The notes under the pieces were generated by a model, which worked only from the letters and a program-made list of their open reading frames with translations, was not told the origin of the DNA and ran no database searches. 64,000 nucleotides of DNA from Bradyrhizobium oligotrophicum S58 (GTDB lineage Bacteria; Pseudomonadota; Alphaproteobacteria; Rhizobiales; Xanthobacteraceae): contig NC_020453.1 in assembly GCF_000344805.1 (NCBI RefSeq), forward strand, positions 5,737,001 to 5,801,000, in the 5' to 3' direction. Each line of letters begins with the position of its first letter. Within the stretch, counting starts at the first letter, position 1. Positions 8,753 through 16,743 of the stretch are shown here, one piece after another. The translations under genes were made by a program, and so were the position numbers.

Positions 8753-9997
8753 TTACTTCATCGGCCAGCTGGCTTCCGCCACCGCGGCCTGGGTCGGGAA
8801 GATCGTGACGAACTTGCCGCCGACATATTGCAGCAGCACCGGATCGGCATCGTTGTTCTGGCCGCTCTCGTCGAACTTCACCCGCTTCCAGGGCATGATG
8901 GTCTGATCGCCCGGCATGTCGGTCGCGGCGAGCGCGTCGCGGATCTTCTCGCCGTCGGTCGACTTGGCGCGGTTGATGGCGTCGGCCATCACGATCAGGC
9001 CCATGAACTGGCGCGACGAGTAGTCGTTGAAGTCCTTGCCCGACTTGGCCTTGAACATGTCGTTGATCTTGCCGACCATCGGCCGCTTGGCGGCGAGGTC
9101 GAGCGAGAACGAGCCGCGCGAGATCACGCCTTCGAGCTTGTCGCCGACCGCGTCATACAGCGCCTTCTCGGAGAAGCCTGCGTCCTGCGCCACGATCGCG
9201 TTCGGCTTGTAGCCGAGCTCGGCCATGGTCTTGACCAGCAGGATGCCGTCGGTGGTGTAGCTCGACGGCATCAGCACGTCGGCGTTGGCGGCCTTGAGCT
9301 GCTGGACCTCCGCCGACAGCGACGGCGAATTGGCGCGGTACTTGATGTCGGCGACGATCTTGTAGCCGCGCTCGTTGGCGAGCTTGAGCTGGGCGTTGCT
9401 CGAATCCGTGCCGAAGATCGTATCCTCGTGGAACAGCGCCAGGGTCTCGATCTTGGTGCCCTTCTTCTTCAGCGCATCGAAGAAGTCGAACATCGCCTGC
9501 GAGAACATCTCGTCATGCGGTGCGGCGCGGAAATAGTATTTCAGGCCGCGGCGATGCAGGCTCGGCGAGGAGTTGTCGGCCGACAGATACGGGATCTGGT
9601 AGCGCTCGCAGATCTGGCTCGCGGTGACCGCGACGGCGCTCTGATAGGAGCCGATGACGGCAACCACCTTCTCCTGCGTGATCAAGCGCTCGGCCTCGGC
9701 GCGGCCCTTCTGCGGGTCGGCCTGGTGATCGGCGAACACCAGCTTGATCTTGGCGCCGCCGAGCCCCGGCAGGCCCTCGGTGCGGGCGAGCGGCAGGTCG
9801 AAATCATACTTGCCGTTGATGATCTCGGCAGCGGTCTCGAAAGCACGCTGCGCATCGACGCCGATCTGGGCGCTGGCGCCGGAGAAAGGATAGATGACGC
9901 CGATCTTCACTTCGGACGTCTGCGCGCGGGCGGCGATCGGACCGAGCGCAGCGGCAGCGGTGGCTCCAAGCAGGACGTGACGGCGCGTGATGGTCAT
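8753..9997 (-). CDS. Branched-chain-type ABC transporter substrate-binding protein (LivK-like)
   Basis: This is a periplasmic type I ligand-binding protein, 414 residues, with an N-terminal signal (TRRHVLLGATAAAALGPIAARAQ; the RR pair suggests Tat or a long Sec signal). The mature part starts SEVKIGVIYPFSGASAQIG, the standard opening of the family, and includes the VVAVIGSYQSAV ligand-pocket region. It is the first transport gene of the operon, followed by livH, livM, livG and livF. The neighbouring hydrolase and amidase genes make an amide, ureido or hydroxyacid ligand as likely as a branched-chain amino acid. Confidence 0.88.
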   Translation of the reverse strand: MTITRRHVLLGATAAAALGPIAARAQTSEVKIGVIYPFSGASAQIGVDAQRAFETAAEIINGKYDFDLPLARTEGLPGLGGAKIKLVFADHQADPQKGRAEAERLITQEKVVAVIGSYQSAVAVTASQICERYQIPYLSADNSSPSLHRRGLKYYFRAAPHDEMFSQAMFDFFDALKKKGTKIETLALFHEDTIFGTDSSNAQLKLANERGYKIVADIKYRANSPSLSAEVQQLKAANADVLMPSSYTTDGILLVKTMAELGYKPNAIVAQDAGFSEKALYDAVGDKLEGVISRGSFSLDLAAKRPMVGKINDMFKAKSGKDFNDYSSRQFMGLIVMADAINRAKSTDGEKIRDALAATDMPGDQTIMPWKRVKFDESGQNNDADPVLLQYVGGKFVTIFPTQAAVAEASWPMK

Positions 9998-10078
9998 TGC
10001 AAGATCCTCTGATGAAAGCGCATCGATGAAGCGGTTGGCTTCGGCGGTAAAGGCTCAAAAAGCGGCACGAGCTGCCTA

Positions 10079-10906
10079 TTAGAGAACGGCGAGATCCTTG
10101 TTCCTGAGATCGGTGATCAGCATCAGCCCCGGCGCATGGGTGATAGCAAAAGGCAGCCTGGCGGCTGCTATCACCGCCTGCGGCGTGACACCGCAGGCCC
10201 AGAATACGGGAATTTCATCGGCCGCGACGCGGACCGGATCGCCATAGTCCGGCTTGCCGATGTCGGCGATCCCGATCTGCTCGGGATGACCGAGATGTAC
10301 CGGCGCGCCGTGCACCGCGGGAAAGCGCGTCGTGATCTGCACGGCGCGGATCGCCTGCGCCGGCTTGAACGGCCGCATCGACACCACCATGGGACCGGCA
10401 AACGGACCCGACGGCGTGCAGGCAATGCTGGTGCGATACATCGGCACCCGGCAGCCCTGCTCGATATGGCGGATCGGCAGGCCGTCGGCCATCAGCGCCT
10501 CTTCGAACGAGAACGAGCAGCCGAGCACGAAGGTGACGAGATCGTCGCGCCAATGCGCCATCAGGTCGGTCGGCTCCTCCACCATCTCGCCGTCGCGCCA
10601 GACGCGATAGCGCGGCACATCGGTGCGGATGTCGAGATCGGCACCGAGCGCCGGAATATACGGATTGCCGGGATCGGACATGCCGATGATCGGGCACGGC
10701 TTGGGATTGAGCTGGCAGAAGCGGTGGAAGGCGCCGGCATATTGCTCCGGCAGGATCGCGAGGTTGCCTTGCACGAAGCCGTTGGCAACTCCCGCCGTGC
10801 TCCAGCCCTTGCCGGCGCGATAGTCCAGGCGGGCCTGACGGCTGGGAAGAAGCCCGACCTCGCCGGCTGATTGCTGCACTGCCACAGAAACAGTCATTTG
10901 TGCCAT
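10079..10906 (-). CDS. DUF1445 (UPF0317) putative hydro-lyase
   Basis: This 275-residue soluble protein matches the DUF1445/UPF0317 family, visible in [31 protein letters not shown] and the [12 protein letters not shown] segment near the C-terminus. Members are called putative hydro-lyases and are related to the N-terminal part of a mitochondrial D-glutamate cyclase, but the bacterial reaction is not settled as far as I know. It is the promoter-proximal gene of the minus-strand transporter cluster and is divergent from a LysR regulator, so it is probably a catabolic enzyme induced with the transporter. Confidence 0.82.
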   Translation of the reverse strand: MAQMTVSVAVQQSAGEVGLLPSRQARLDYRAGKGWSTAGVANGFVQGNLAILPEQYAGAFHRFCQLNPKPCPIIGMSDPGNPYIPALGADLDIRTDVPRYRVWRDGEMVEEPTDLMAHWRDDLVTFVLGCSFSFEEALMADGLPIRHIEQGCRVPMYRTSIACTPSGPFAGPMVVSMRPFKPAQAIRAVQITTRFPAVHGAPVHLGHPEQIGIADIGKPDYGDPVRVAADEIPVFWACGVTPQAVIAAARLPFAITHAPGLMLITDLRNKDLAVL

Positions 10907-10975
10907 CTGCCTAATATCTCGACAAACTCACTGAATATCAGCCATGCTATAAAGTCTAATCTTCATTTTTAATCA

Positions 10976-10998
10976 GGATCGATAAGACAAATTGATCC
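10976..10998. promoter_or_regulatory. Inverted repeat upstream of the LysR gene
   Basis: GGATCGAT, 7 nt, ATTGATCC: 8-bp arms with one mismatch, 13 nt before the LysR start and in the divergent intergenic region with the DUF1445 gene. An autoregulatory LysR site is plausible; no binding data are implied. Confidence 0.4.
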
Positions 10999-11010
10999 AA
11001 GGCGGGGCCG

Positions 11011-11973
11011 ATGTTGGATTTCCGTTCCATCGAAACGTTCCTCTGGGTGGTGAAGCTTGGCAGCTTCCGCGGCGCGGCGCAGCGCCTCAACACCACGCAG
11101 CCGGCCATTTCCCAGCGCATCGCCCAGCTCGAGCGCGAGCTCGGTGTCAAGCTGCTCAACCGCGACCACCGCGTGGCATCGCCGACCGCAAGCGGCCGGC
11201 AGATGCTGGTCTACGCTGAGAAGCTGATCGGCCTGCGCGCAGAGATGCTGGCGGAAGTCGGCGACCGCTCGGCGATGCGCGGCGTGCTCCGGCTCGGCGT
11301 TGCCGAGACCATCGTGCACGACTGGCTGCCGCGGCTGATCAAGAGCGTCAACGAGAGCTATCCGAACCTGTCGCTGGAGATCGAGGTCGACGTTACGCCG
11401 AACCTGCACGCGCGGCTGCTGGCACAGGAGATCGAGCTCGCCTTCGCGCTGGGCTCGCCGACCGAGTCGGGCATCCGCAGCCGCGTGCTGTGCGACTATC
11501 CGATCAGCTTTCTCGCCAGCCCCGCGCTGGGCTTCGGCAAGGGAATCGTCACGGCGGAGCAGATGGCGCGGTTTCCGATCATCACCTTTCCGCGCAAGAC
11601 GCAGCCCTATGACAACGTGCGCTCGCTGTTCAACCGCCCGCATCTGCCGCCGATGCGGCTGCACGCCAGCGCCTCGCTCGCGACCGTGATCCACATGGCG
11701 ATCGAGGGCCTGGGCGTCGCCGTCATCCCCGCCGCGATCGTCGCCAATGAGCTCGCGACCGGCCGGCTGCAGGAGCTGAAGACGGACTTGCGGATTCCGC
11801 CGCTGACCTTCACCGCAAGCTGGCTGTCGTCGCCGGAGATGGTCGCGATCGAGCGTGTCGCGGAGCTCGCAGCCCGGACGGCGCAGACGGCCAGCCATCC
11901 CTCTGCATCGGTTGACGCCGTTGCCGTGGCGCGCGATGGACAGGATGCCGGAGTACAGGGATTTCAAGCATGA
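11011..11973 (+). CDS. LysR-family transcriptional regulator
   Basis: This 320-residue regulator has an N-terminal winged HTH (MLDFRSIETFLWVVKLGSFRG, then AAQRLNTTQPAISQRIAQLE, the most conserved LysR segment) and a C-terminal periplasmic-binding-like effector domain (GVLRLGVAETIVHDWLP). It is divergent from the DUF1445-transporter operon and its ATGA end overlaps the start of the downstream hydrolase by 4 nt, so it is made with the hydrolase and probably controls both directions. The effector is unknown. Confidence 0.9.
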   Translation: MLDFRSIETFLWVVKLGSFRGAAQRLNTTQPAISQRIAQLERELGVKLLNRDHRVASPTASGRQMLVYAEKLIGLRAEMLAEVGDRSAMRGVLRLGVAETIVHDWLPRLIKSVNESYPNLSLEIEVDVTPNLHARLLAQEIELAFALGSPTESGIRSRVLCDYPISFLASPALGFGKGIVTAEQMARFPIITFPRKTQPYDNVRSLFNRPHLPPMRLHASASLATVIHMAIEGLGVAVIPAAIVANELATGRLQELKTDLRIPPLTFTASWLSSPEMVAIERVAELAARTAQTASHPSASVDAVAVARDGQDAGVQGFQA

Positions 11974-13220
11974 GCCGCGCCGTCACCAATCTGCAGATCG
12001 ATTCCACCCGCCTCTGGGACAGCATTCACGAGACCGCCAAATTCGGCGCCACGCCGAAGGGCGGCGTGCGCCGGCTGACCCTGAGCCAGGAGGACAAGCA
12101 GGTCCGCGACTGGTTCCGGAAAGCGTGCGAGGGCGCCGGGCTCGAGGTTCACGTCGACACGCTTGGCTCGATGTTCGCTGTTCGCAAGGGACGCGACATG
12201 TCGAAGCTTCCGGTCGGGCTCGGCTCGCATCTCGACACCCAGCCGACCGGCGGCAAGTTCGACGGCATCCTCGGCACGCTCGGCGCGCTGGAGGTGATCC
12301 GCACGCTCAATGATGCCGGCATCGAGACCGACGCGCCGCTCTGCATCGTCAACTGGACCAACGAGGAGGGCTCGCGCTTTGCGCCGGCGATGATGGCCTC
12401 GGCCGCCTATGTCGGCGACTTCACGGTGGACGACATATTGTCGCGCAAGGACGCCGAAGGCACGACTGTCGGCGCGGCGCTGGACGGGATCGGCTATCGC
12501 GGCGAGACCAAGGTCGGCACGCAGAAGTTCTCCGGCTTCGTCGAGCTGCACATCGAGCAGGGCCCGATCCTGGAGGCCGAAAACAAGACCATCGGCGTCG
12601 TCGATCACGGCCAGGGCGTGTTCTGGTACGACGGCAAGGTCACGGGCTTCGAGAGCCATGCCGGCTCGACGCCGATGCCGCTGCGGCGCGACGCGCTGCT
12701 GGCGCTGTCGGAGTTCGCGCTCACCCTGGAGCAGATCGCGATCAAGCTCGGGCCGAATGCGGTCGCCACCATCGGCGAGGCCGTGATTGCCAATCCCTCG
12801 CGCAACGTGATTCCCGGCGAGATCGCCTTCACCATCGACTGCCGCAGCGCCAATGCCGACACGCTCGACGCGCTCGATGCCAGCCTGCGCGCAGCTGCGG
12901 GCGAGATTTCAAAGAAGCGCCGCGTCGAGATCGCGATCGACCAGGTCTGGCGCAAGCCACCGACGCATTTCGACCCCAAGCTGGTCGACGCCGTCGAACG
13001 CGCCGCCGGCACCCTCGGCTACGCGCACCGCCGCATCACCTCCGGCGCCGGCCACGACGCCTGCAACCTCAACACCATCATGCCGGCGGCGATGGTGTTC
13101 GTGCCCTGCAAGGACGGTATCAGCCACAACGAGCTCGAGGACGCCACGCAATCCGACTGCGCCGCGGGCACCAACGTGCTGCTGCACACGGTGCTGTCGC
13201 TGGCGGGCGTGGCGTCGTAG
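11970..13220 (+). CDS. M20-family Zn hydrolase: N-carbamoyl-L-amino-acid hydrolase, beta-ureidopropionase or allantoate amidohydrolase
   Basis: This 416-residue cytosolic enzyme has the metal-binding set of the carbamoylase/allantoate amidohydrolase branch of peptidase family M20: GSHLDTQPTGGKFDG (His and Asp ligands), NEEGSRF (Glu), ELHIEQGP (His), and a C-terminal GAGHDA. GSHLDTQPTGGKFDG is more typical of ureidopropionase and carbamoylase than of allantoate amidohydrolase. It cleaves a ureido group to ammonia and CO2 in these families. It overlaps the LysR gene by 4 nt, tying its expression to that regulator. Exact substrate is unresolved. Confidence 0.87.
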   Translation: MSRAVTNLQIDSTRLWDSIHETAKFGATPKGGVRRLTLSQEDKQVRDWFRKACEGAGLEVHVDTLGSMFAVRKGRDMSKLPVGLGSHLDTQPTGGKFDGILGTLGALEVIRTLNDAGIETDAPLCIVNWTNEEGSRFAPAMMASAAYVGDFTVDDILSRKDAEGTTVGAALDGIGYRGETKVGTQKFSGFVELHIEQGPILEAENKTIGVVDHGQGVFWYDGKVTGFESHAGSTPMPLRRDALLALSEFALTLEQIAIKLGPNAVATIGEAVIANPSRNVIPGEIAFTIDCRSANADTLDALDASLRAAAGEISKKRRVEIAIDQVWRKPPTHFDPKLVDAVERAAGTLGYAHRRITSGAGHDACNLNTIMPAAMVFVPCKDGISHNELEDATQSDCAAGTNVLLHTVLSLAGVAS

Positions 13221-13289
13221 TGGGCTGACTGCTCTCGCTCGTTCCTACTTTCAGCTATCATCCCCGATCTCAATCGCGCGGGCACACTG

Positions 13290-13392
13290 AGCTCCCCTCC
13301 CCCTTGCGGGGAGGGGTCGGGGGTGGGGGTCCACACGGGCAGTCTCGCCCGGAGCCCCCCTCCCCAGCCCTCCCCCACAAGGGGGGAGGGAG
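13290..13392. repeat. C-rich palindromic repeat, family B copy 1
   Basis: Two arms built on CCCTCCCCCTTGCGGGGAGGG and CCCTCCCCCACAAGGGG form a large imperfect hairpin in the gap before the hydroxyacid dehydrogenase. A related element lies at 46146-46250. Confidence 0.75.
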
Positions 13393-13444
13393 CGCACCTT
13401 TGCCTGCGCAGCCACTTCGCATCCTTCGTAAAGGAGACTATCCC

Positions 13445-14356
13445 GTGCGCGGAGTATTCATCGACGCCAACTCATCGCTTGCCGAGATCTTCGAGCGGCA
13501 GCGCCAACCAGGCGATCCCGAGATGCGCGTGCATCTCGATCCCGACATCAAGCCGGAGGACTGGCCCGCCATTCTCGATGGCGCCGAGATCGGCATCGTC
13601 GACCACACGGCGTTGCCAACCGATGTCGCCAGGCAGTGCAAGGGGCTCAAGCACGTCGTGTTCCTCGGCACCGGCGCACGCAGCTACATGAACCCCGACG
13701 AACTGGCCGAACTCGGCATCACCGTCCACCTGATCAAGGGCTACGGCGACACGGCCATCGCGGAGGCCGCGATCGCGCTGATGTGGGCGTCGGCGCGCGG
13801 CCTCGCCCAGATGGACCGCGAGATGCGCGCCGGCAACTGGCTGCGCGACGATGGCATGCAGTTGACCGGCAAGACCCTCGGCCTGATCGGCTTCGGCGGC
13901 ATCGCCGCCGAGGTCGCGCGCATCGCGTCGGGCAGCGGCATGAAGGTGATCGCCTGGAACCGCTCGCCAAAGAGTCATCCGGGCGTCGACTTCGTCGATC
14001 TCGATACGCTGCTGAGGCAGAGCCACGTGGTGTCACTGCATCTGCTGCTCAACGACGAGACCCGCGGCTTCCTGTCCCGCGACCGCATCGCGCAGATGCG
14101 CCCCGGCGTGATCTTCGTCAACACCGCCCGCGCCGCCATCGTCGACGAGGCCGCCATGATCGACGCGCTCCGCTCCGGCCACATCCGCCACGCCGGCCTC
14201 GACGTCTTCAACACCGAGCCGCTGCCGGCCGGCCACGTACTCACGACGATCCCGAACGTGACGCTGTCGGCGCATTCGGCGTTCCGTACGCCGGAAGCCA
14301 GCGAGAACCTGATCCACGCCGCGTGGGAGCACTGCCGCAGGGAGGCGGGAGCCTAA
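13445..14356 (+). CDS. NAD-binding D-2-hydroxyacid dehydrogenase family protein
   Basis: This 303-residue enzyme belongs to the D-isomer-specific 2-hydroxyacid dehydrogenase family. A Rossmann dinucleotide motif (GLIGFGGIAAEVARI) lies mid-sequence, followed by the NTARAAIVDE segment and a catalytic-type His in LSAHSAFRTPEAS. GTG 13445 is chosen because AAGGAG at 13431-13436 precedes it by 8 nt; the longer frame to 13304 only translates a C-rich repeat. It probably acts with the neighbouring M20 hydrolase and amidase in the same catabolic island. Substrate unknown. Confidence 0.87.
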   Translation: MRGVFIDANSSLAEIFERQRQPGDPEMRVHLDPDIKPEDWPAILDGAEIGIVDHTALPTDVARQCKGLKHVVFLGTGARSYMNPDELAELGITVHLIKGYGDTAIAEAAIALMWASARGLAQMDREMRAGNWLRDDGMQLTGKTLGLIGFGGIAAEVARIASGSGMKVIAWNRSPKSHPGVDFVDLDTLLRQSHVVSLHLLLNDETRGFLSRDRIAQMRPGVIFVNTARAAIVDEAAMIDALRSGHIRHAGLDVFNTEPLPAGHVLTTIPNVTLSAHSAFRTPEASENLIHAAWEHCRREAGA

Positions 14357-14369
14357 CAACCCTCTCCTC

Positions 14370-14450
14370 CGTCATTGCGAGCGAAGCGAAGCAATCCAGA
14401 GTCCCGCGACGACTCTGGATTGCTTCGTCGCTGCGCTCCTCGCAATGACG
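14370..14450. repeat. Palindromic intergenic repeat, family A copy 4
   Basis: CCGTCATTGCGAGCGAAGCG ... CTCCTCGCAATGACGG, with inner arms CAATCCAGAGTC and GACTCTGGATTG, between convergent genes. Confidence 0.85.
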
Positions 14451-14545
14451 GTTTCTGCCGGAGCCGTGGCCTCAACCACCACTGTCGTCCCGGCGAACGC
14501 CGGGACCCATACCGCGTGGTCCATCGAGAGCGGACGGTGGCACGC

Positions 14546-14627
14546 GTAGGGCGGATTAGCGGAGCGTAATCCGCCATCGTACAACGGCGAACAGGAAGGC
14601 GGGTTACGCTCCGCTAACCCGCCCTAC
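14546..14627. repeat. Inverted pair of the GTAGGGCGGATTAGC repeat, family C
   Basis: GTAGGGCGGATTAGCGGAGC at 14546 faces its near-complement ending CCGCTAACCCGCCCTAC at 14627. A single copy occurs at 54961. The 14357-14653 gap between convergent genes holds only this pair, the family A copy and a short CCGGCGAACGCCGGGAC hairpin. Confidence 0.8.
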
Positions 14628-14653
14628 TCAGTACTGGCGAACCCGCCTACTGG

Positions 14654-15727
14654 CTAATCCACCATGTCGGCAACCGCCTTGCCGCAGGCCGTAGTATCCG
14701 CATTGCCGCCGAGATCGCGCGTTCGCAGCGTGCGTTCGCCGAGCGTGCGCTCGATCGCCCCGACGATTGCCTGCGCAGCTTCCTTCTCGCCGAGATGCTC
14801 CAGCATCATCGCGCCGGACCAGATCATGCCGATCGGGTTGGCAATGCCCTGCCCCGCGATGTCGGGCGCCGAGCCGTGCACCGGCTCGAACACCGATGGG
14901 AAATTGCGCTCCGGATTGATGTTGCCCGACGGCGCGATGCCGATCGTGCCGGTGCAGGCGGGGCCGAGATCGGACAGGATGTCGCCGAACAGATTGGAGC
15001 CGACGACGACGTCGAACCAGTCCGGATGCAGCACGAAGTTCGCGGTGAGGATGTCGATGTGGTACTTGTCCCACTTCACGCCCGGATAGTTCTTCGCCAT
15101 CGCCTCGACGCGCTCGTCCCAATACGGCATCGTGATCGAGATGCCGTTGGACTTGGTGGCCGACGTCAGATGCTTCTTCGGCCGGGACTGCGCGAGCTCG
15201 AAGGCGAACTTCAAAATGCGATCGACGCCGGTGCGGGTCATCACCGTCTGCTGCGTGACGAACTCGCGATCGGTGTCCGGGAACATGCGGCCGCCCACGG
15301 AGGAATACTCGCCTTCGGTGTTCTCGCGCACCACCCAGAAATCGATGTCGCCGGGCTTGCGGTTTGCCAGCGGCGACGGCACGCCCGGCATCAGCCTGAC
15401 AGGACGCAGATTGACGTACTGATCGAACTCGCGGCGGAACTTGATCAGCGAGCCCCACAGCGAGACGTGGTCGGCGATCTTCGCCGGCCAGCCGACCGCA
15501 CCGAAATAGATCGCGTCATGGCCGCCGATCTGCGCCTTCCAGTCGTCCGGCATCATCTGGCCGTGTTTCTCGTAATAGTCGTAGCTCGAGAAGTCGAAAT
15601 GATCGAACTGCACCGCGACGCCGTGCTTCTTCGCGGCCGTCTCGATCACGCGCAGCCCCTCGGGCATGACCTCCTTGCCGATGCCGTCGCCGGGAATGAC
15701 TGCGATGCGATAGGGCTTCTTGCTCAT
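14654..15727 (-). CDS. Tartrate dehydrogenase-type beta-decarboxylating dehydrogenase
   Basis: This 357-residue enzyme belongs to the isocitrate/isopropylmalate dehydrogenase superfamily. It opens with YRIAVIPGDGIGKEVMPEG, contains WVVRENTEGEYSSVGG and the Mg-binding SNLFGDILSDLGP, and later FEPVHGSAPDIAGQGIANP. The pattern fits the tartrate dehydrogenase/decarboxylase (TtuC, DmlA) branch, which oxidises tartrate or D-malate with NAD and Mg or Mn. It is on the opposite strand from the hydroxyacid dehydrogenase, convergent with it across a repeat-filled gap. D-malate or tartrate cannot be distinguished by eye. Confidence 0.85.
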   Translation of the reverse strand: MSKKPYRIAVIPGDGIGKEVMPEGLRVIETAAKKHGVAVQFDHFDFSSYDYYEKHGQMMPDDWKAQIGGHDAIYFGAVGWPAKIADHVSLWGSLIKFRREFDQYVNLRPVRLMPGVPSPLANRKPGDIDFWVVRENTEGEYSSVGGRMFPDTDREFVTQQTVMTRTGVDRILKFAFELAQSRPKKHLTSATKSNGISITMPYWDERVEAMAKNYPGVKWDKYHIDILTANFVLHPDWFDVVVGSNLFGDILSDLGPACTGTIGIAPSGNINPERNFPSVFEPVHGSAPDIAGQGIANPIGMIWSGAMMLEHLGEKEAAQAIVGAIERTLGERTLRTRDLGGNADTTACGKAVADMVD

Positions 15728-15887
15728 CGAGCGGATCCTCAGTTGATTGGGCCGGTCAACCGGCCGATCTTTTCAACAGTCTGAATGAACCAAACCAGAG
15801 TGAAGCGCAACGCTGCGGTGCAAGATTGACCGCATGGCTGACGCGCCCGACAATCCGGTCTCCTCCAGAATTCAGCGAGAGTTTCCC

Positions 15888-16664
15888 ATGGATCTTCACC
15901 TGCGCGGCAAGCGCGTTCTCATCACCGGCGCCTCCAAGGGCATCGGCGCCGCGGCGGCCGAAGCGTTTGCCGAGGAAGGCTGCCACGTCAGGCTGGCCGC
16001 CCGCAGCGCCGACCGGCTCTCAGCGCTGGTCGAGCAGCTCCGCTCCAAGCATCAGATCGATGCGGCGGCGCATGTGGTGGACCTTCGCAGGTCCGAGGAT
16101 GTGACGCGGCTCGCGCAGGAGGCCGCCGATATCGACATCCTCGTCAACAATGCTGGCGACATTCCCGGCGGCGCCATCGACAAGATCGACGAGGCGGCCT
16201 GGCGGCACGCCTGGGACTTGAAAGTGTTCGGCTTCGTCAACCTGACGCGGCTGGTCTACGCACAGATGAAGGCGCGCGGGTCTGGCGTCATCATCAACGA
16301 CATCGGCGCCGCCGGCGAGAAGTTCGACGCCAACTACATCTGCGGCAGCGCCGGCAATGCGGCGCTGATGGCCTTCACCCGCGCGCTCGGCTCCAAGAGC
16401 CTCGCCGACAACATCCGCGTCGTCGGCATCAATCCCGGCCCGGTCGGCACCGATCGCCACGTCAGCCTGCTCAAGACCCGCGCCAAGCATCAGTTCGGCG
16501 ACGAGAACCGCTACACGGAATTCCAGAAAGGCCTGCCGCTCGGCCGTCCCGCGCATGTCAGGGAGATCGCCGACCTGATGGCGTTCCTGGCGTCCGACCG
16601 CGCCGGCTATACGTCGGGCGTGATCTATACCGTCGATGGCGGCATCAGCGCAGGGTGGGGTTGA
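15888..16664 (+). CDS. SDR-family protein lacking the usual YxxxK pair
   Basis: This 258-residue protein has the SDR coenzyme motif GASKGIG near residue 15, the NNAG motif and a C-terminal GYTSGVIYTVDGG. The active-site segment reads ANYICGSAGNAALMAFTRALG: aligned on the downstream AALMAF block, the canonical Tyr and Lys positions are Gly and Asn. I recall other rhizobial SDR proteins with this YIxGSxGNAAL form, so it may be a distinct subgroup rather than a decayed gene. ATG 15888 is preferred over ATG 15834, which would add 18 residues unlike the family. Role in the surrounding catabolic island unknown. Confidence 0.82.
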   Translation: MDLHLRGKRVLITGASKGIGAAAAEAFAEEGCHVRLAARSADRLSALVEQLRSKHQIDAAAHVVDLRRSEDVTRLAQEAADIDILVNNAGDIPGGAIDKIDEAAWRHAWDLKVFGFVNLTRLVYAQMKARGSGVIINDIGAAGEKFDANYICGSAGNAALMAFTRALGSKSLADNIRVVGINPGPVGTDRHVSLLKTRAKHQFGDENRYTEFQKGLPLGRPAHVREIADLMAFLASDRAGYTSGVIYTVDGGISAGWG

Positions 16665-16743
16665 CAGCGGCGATCTTTCCACGCCGGGCGAAACATGGTC
16701 TACAGCGGTTCGCCGGGATGCTTCCAATCAGGAGAACCAAGCT

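Noticed and set aside
13290..13392. C-rich repeats as a possible CRISPR array
   Set aside because: There are only inverted arms and no regularly spaced direct repeats with unique spacers; no cas genes are present.
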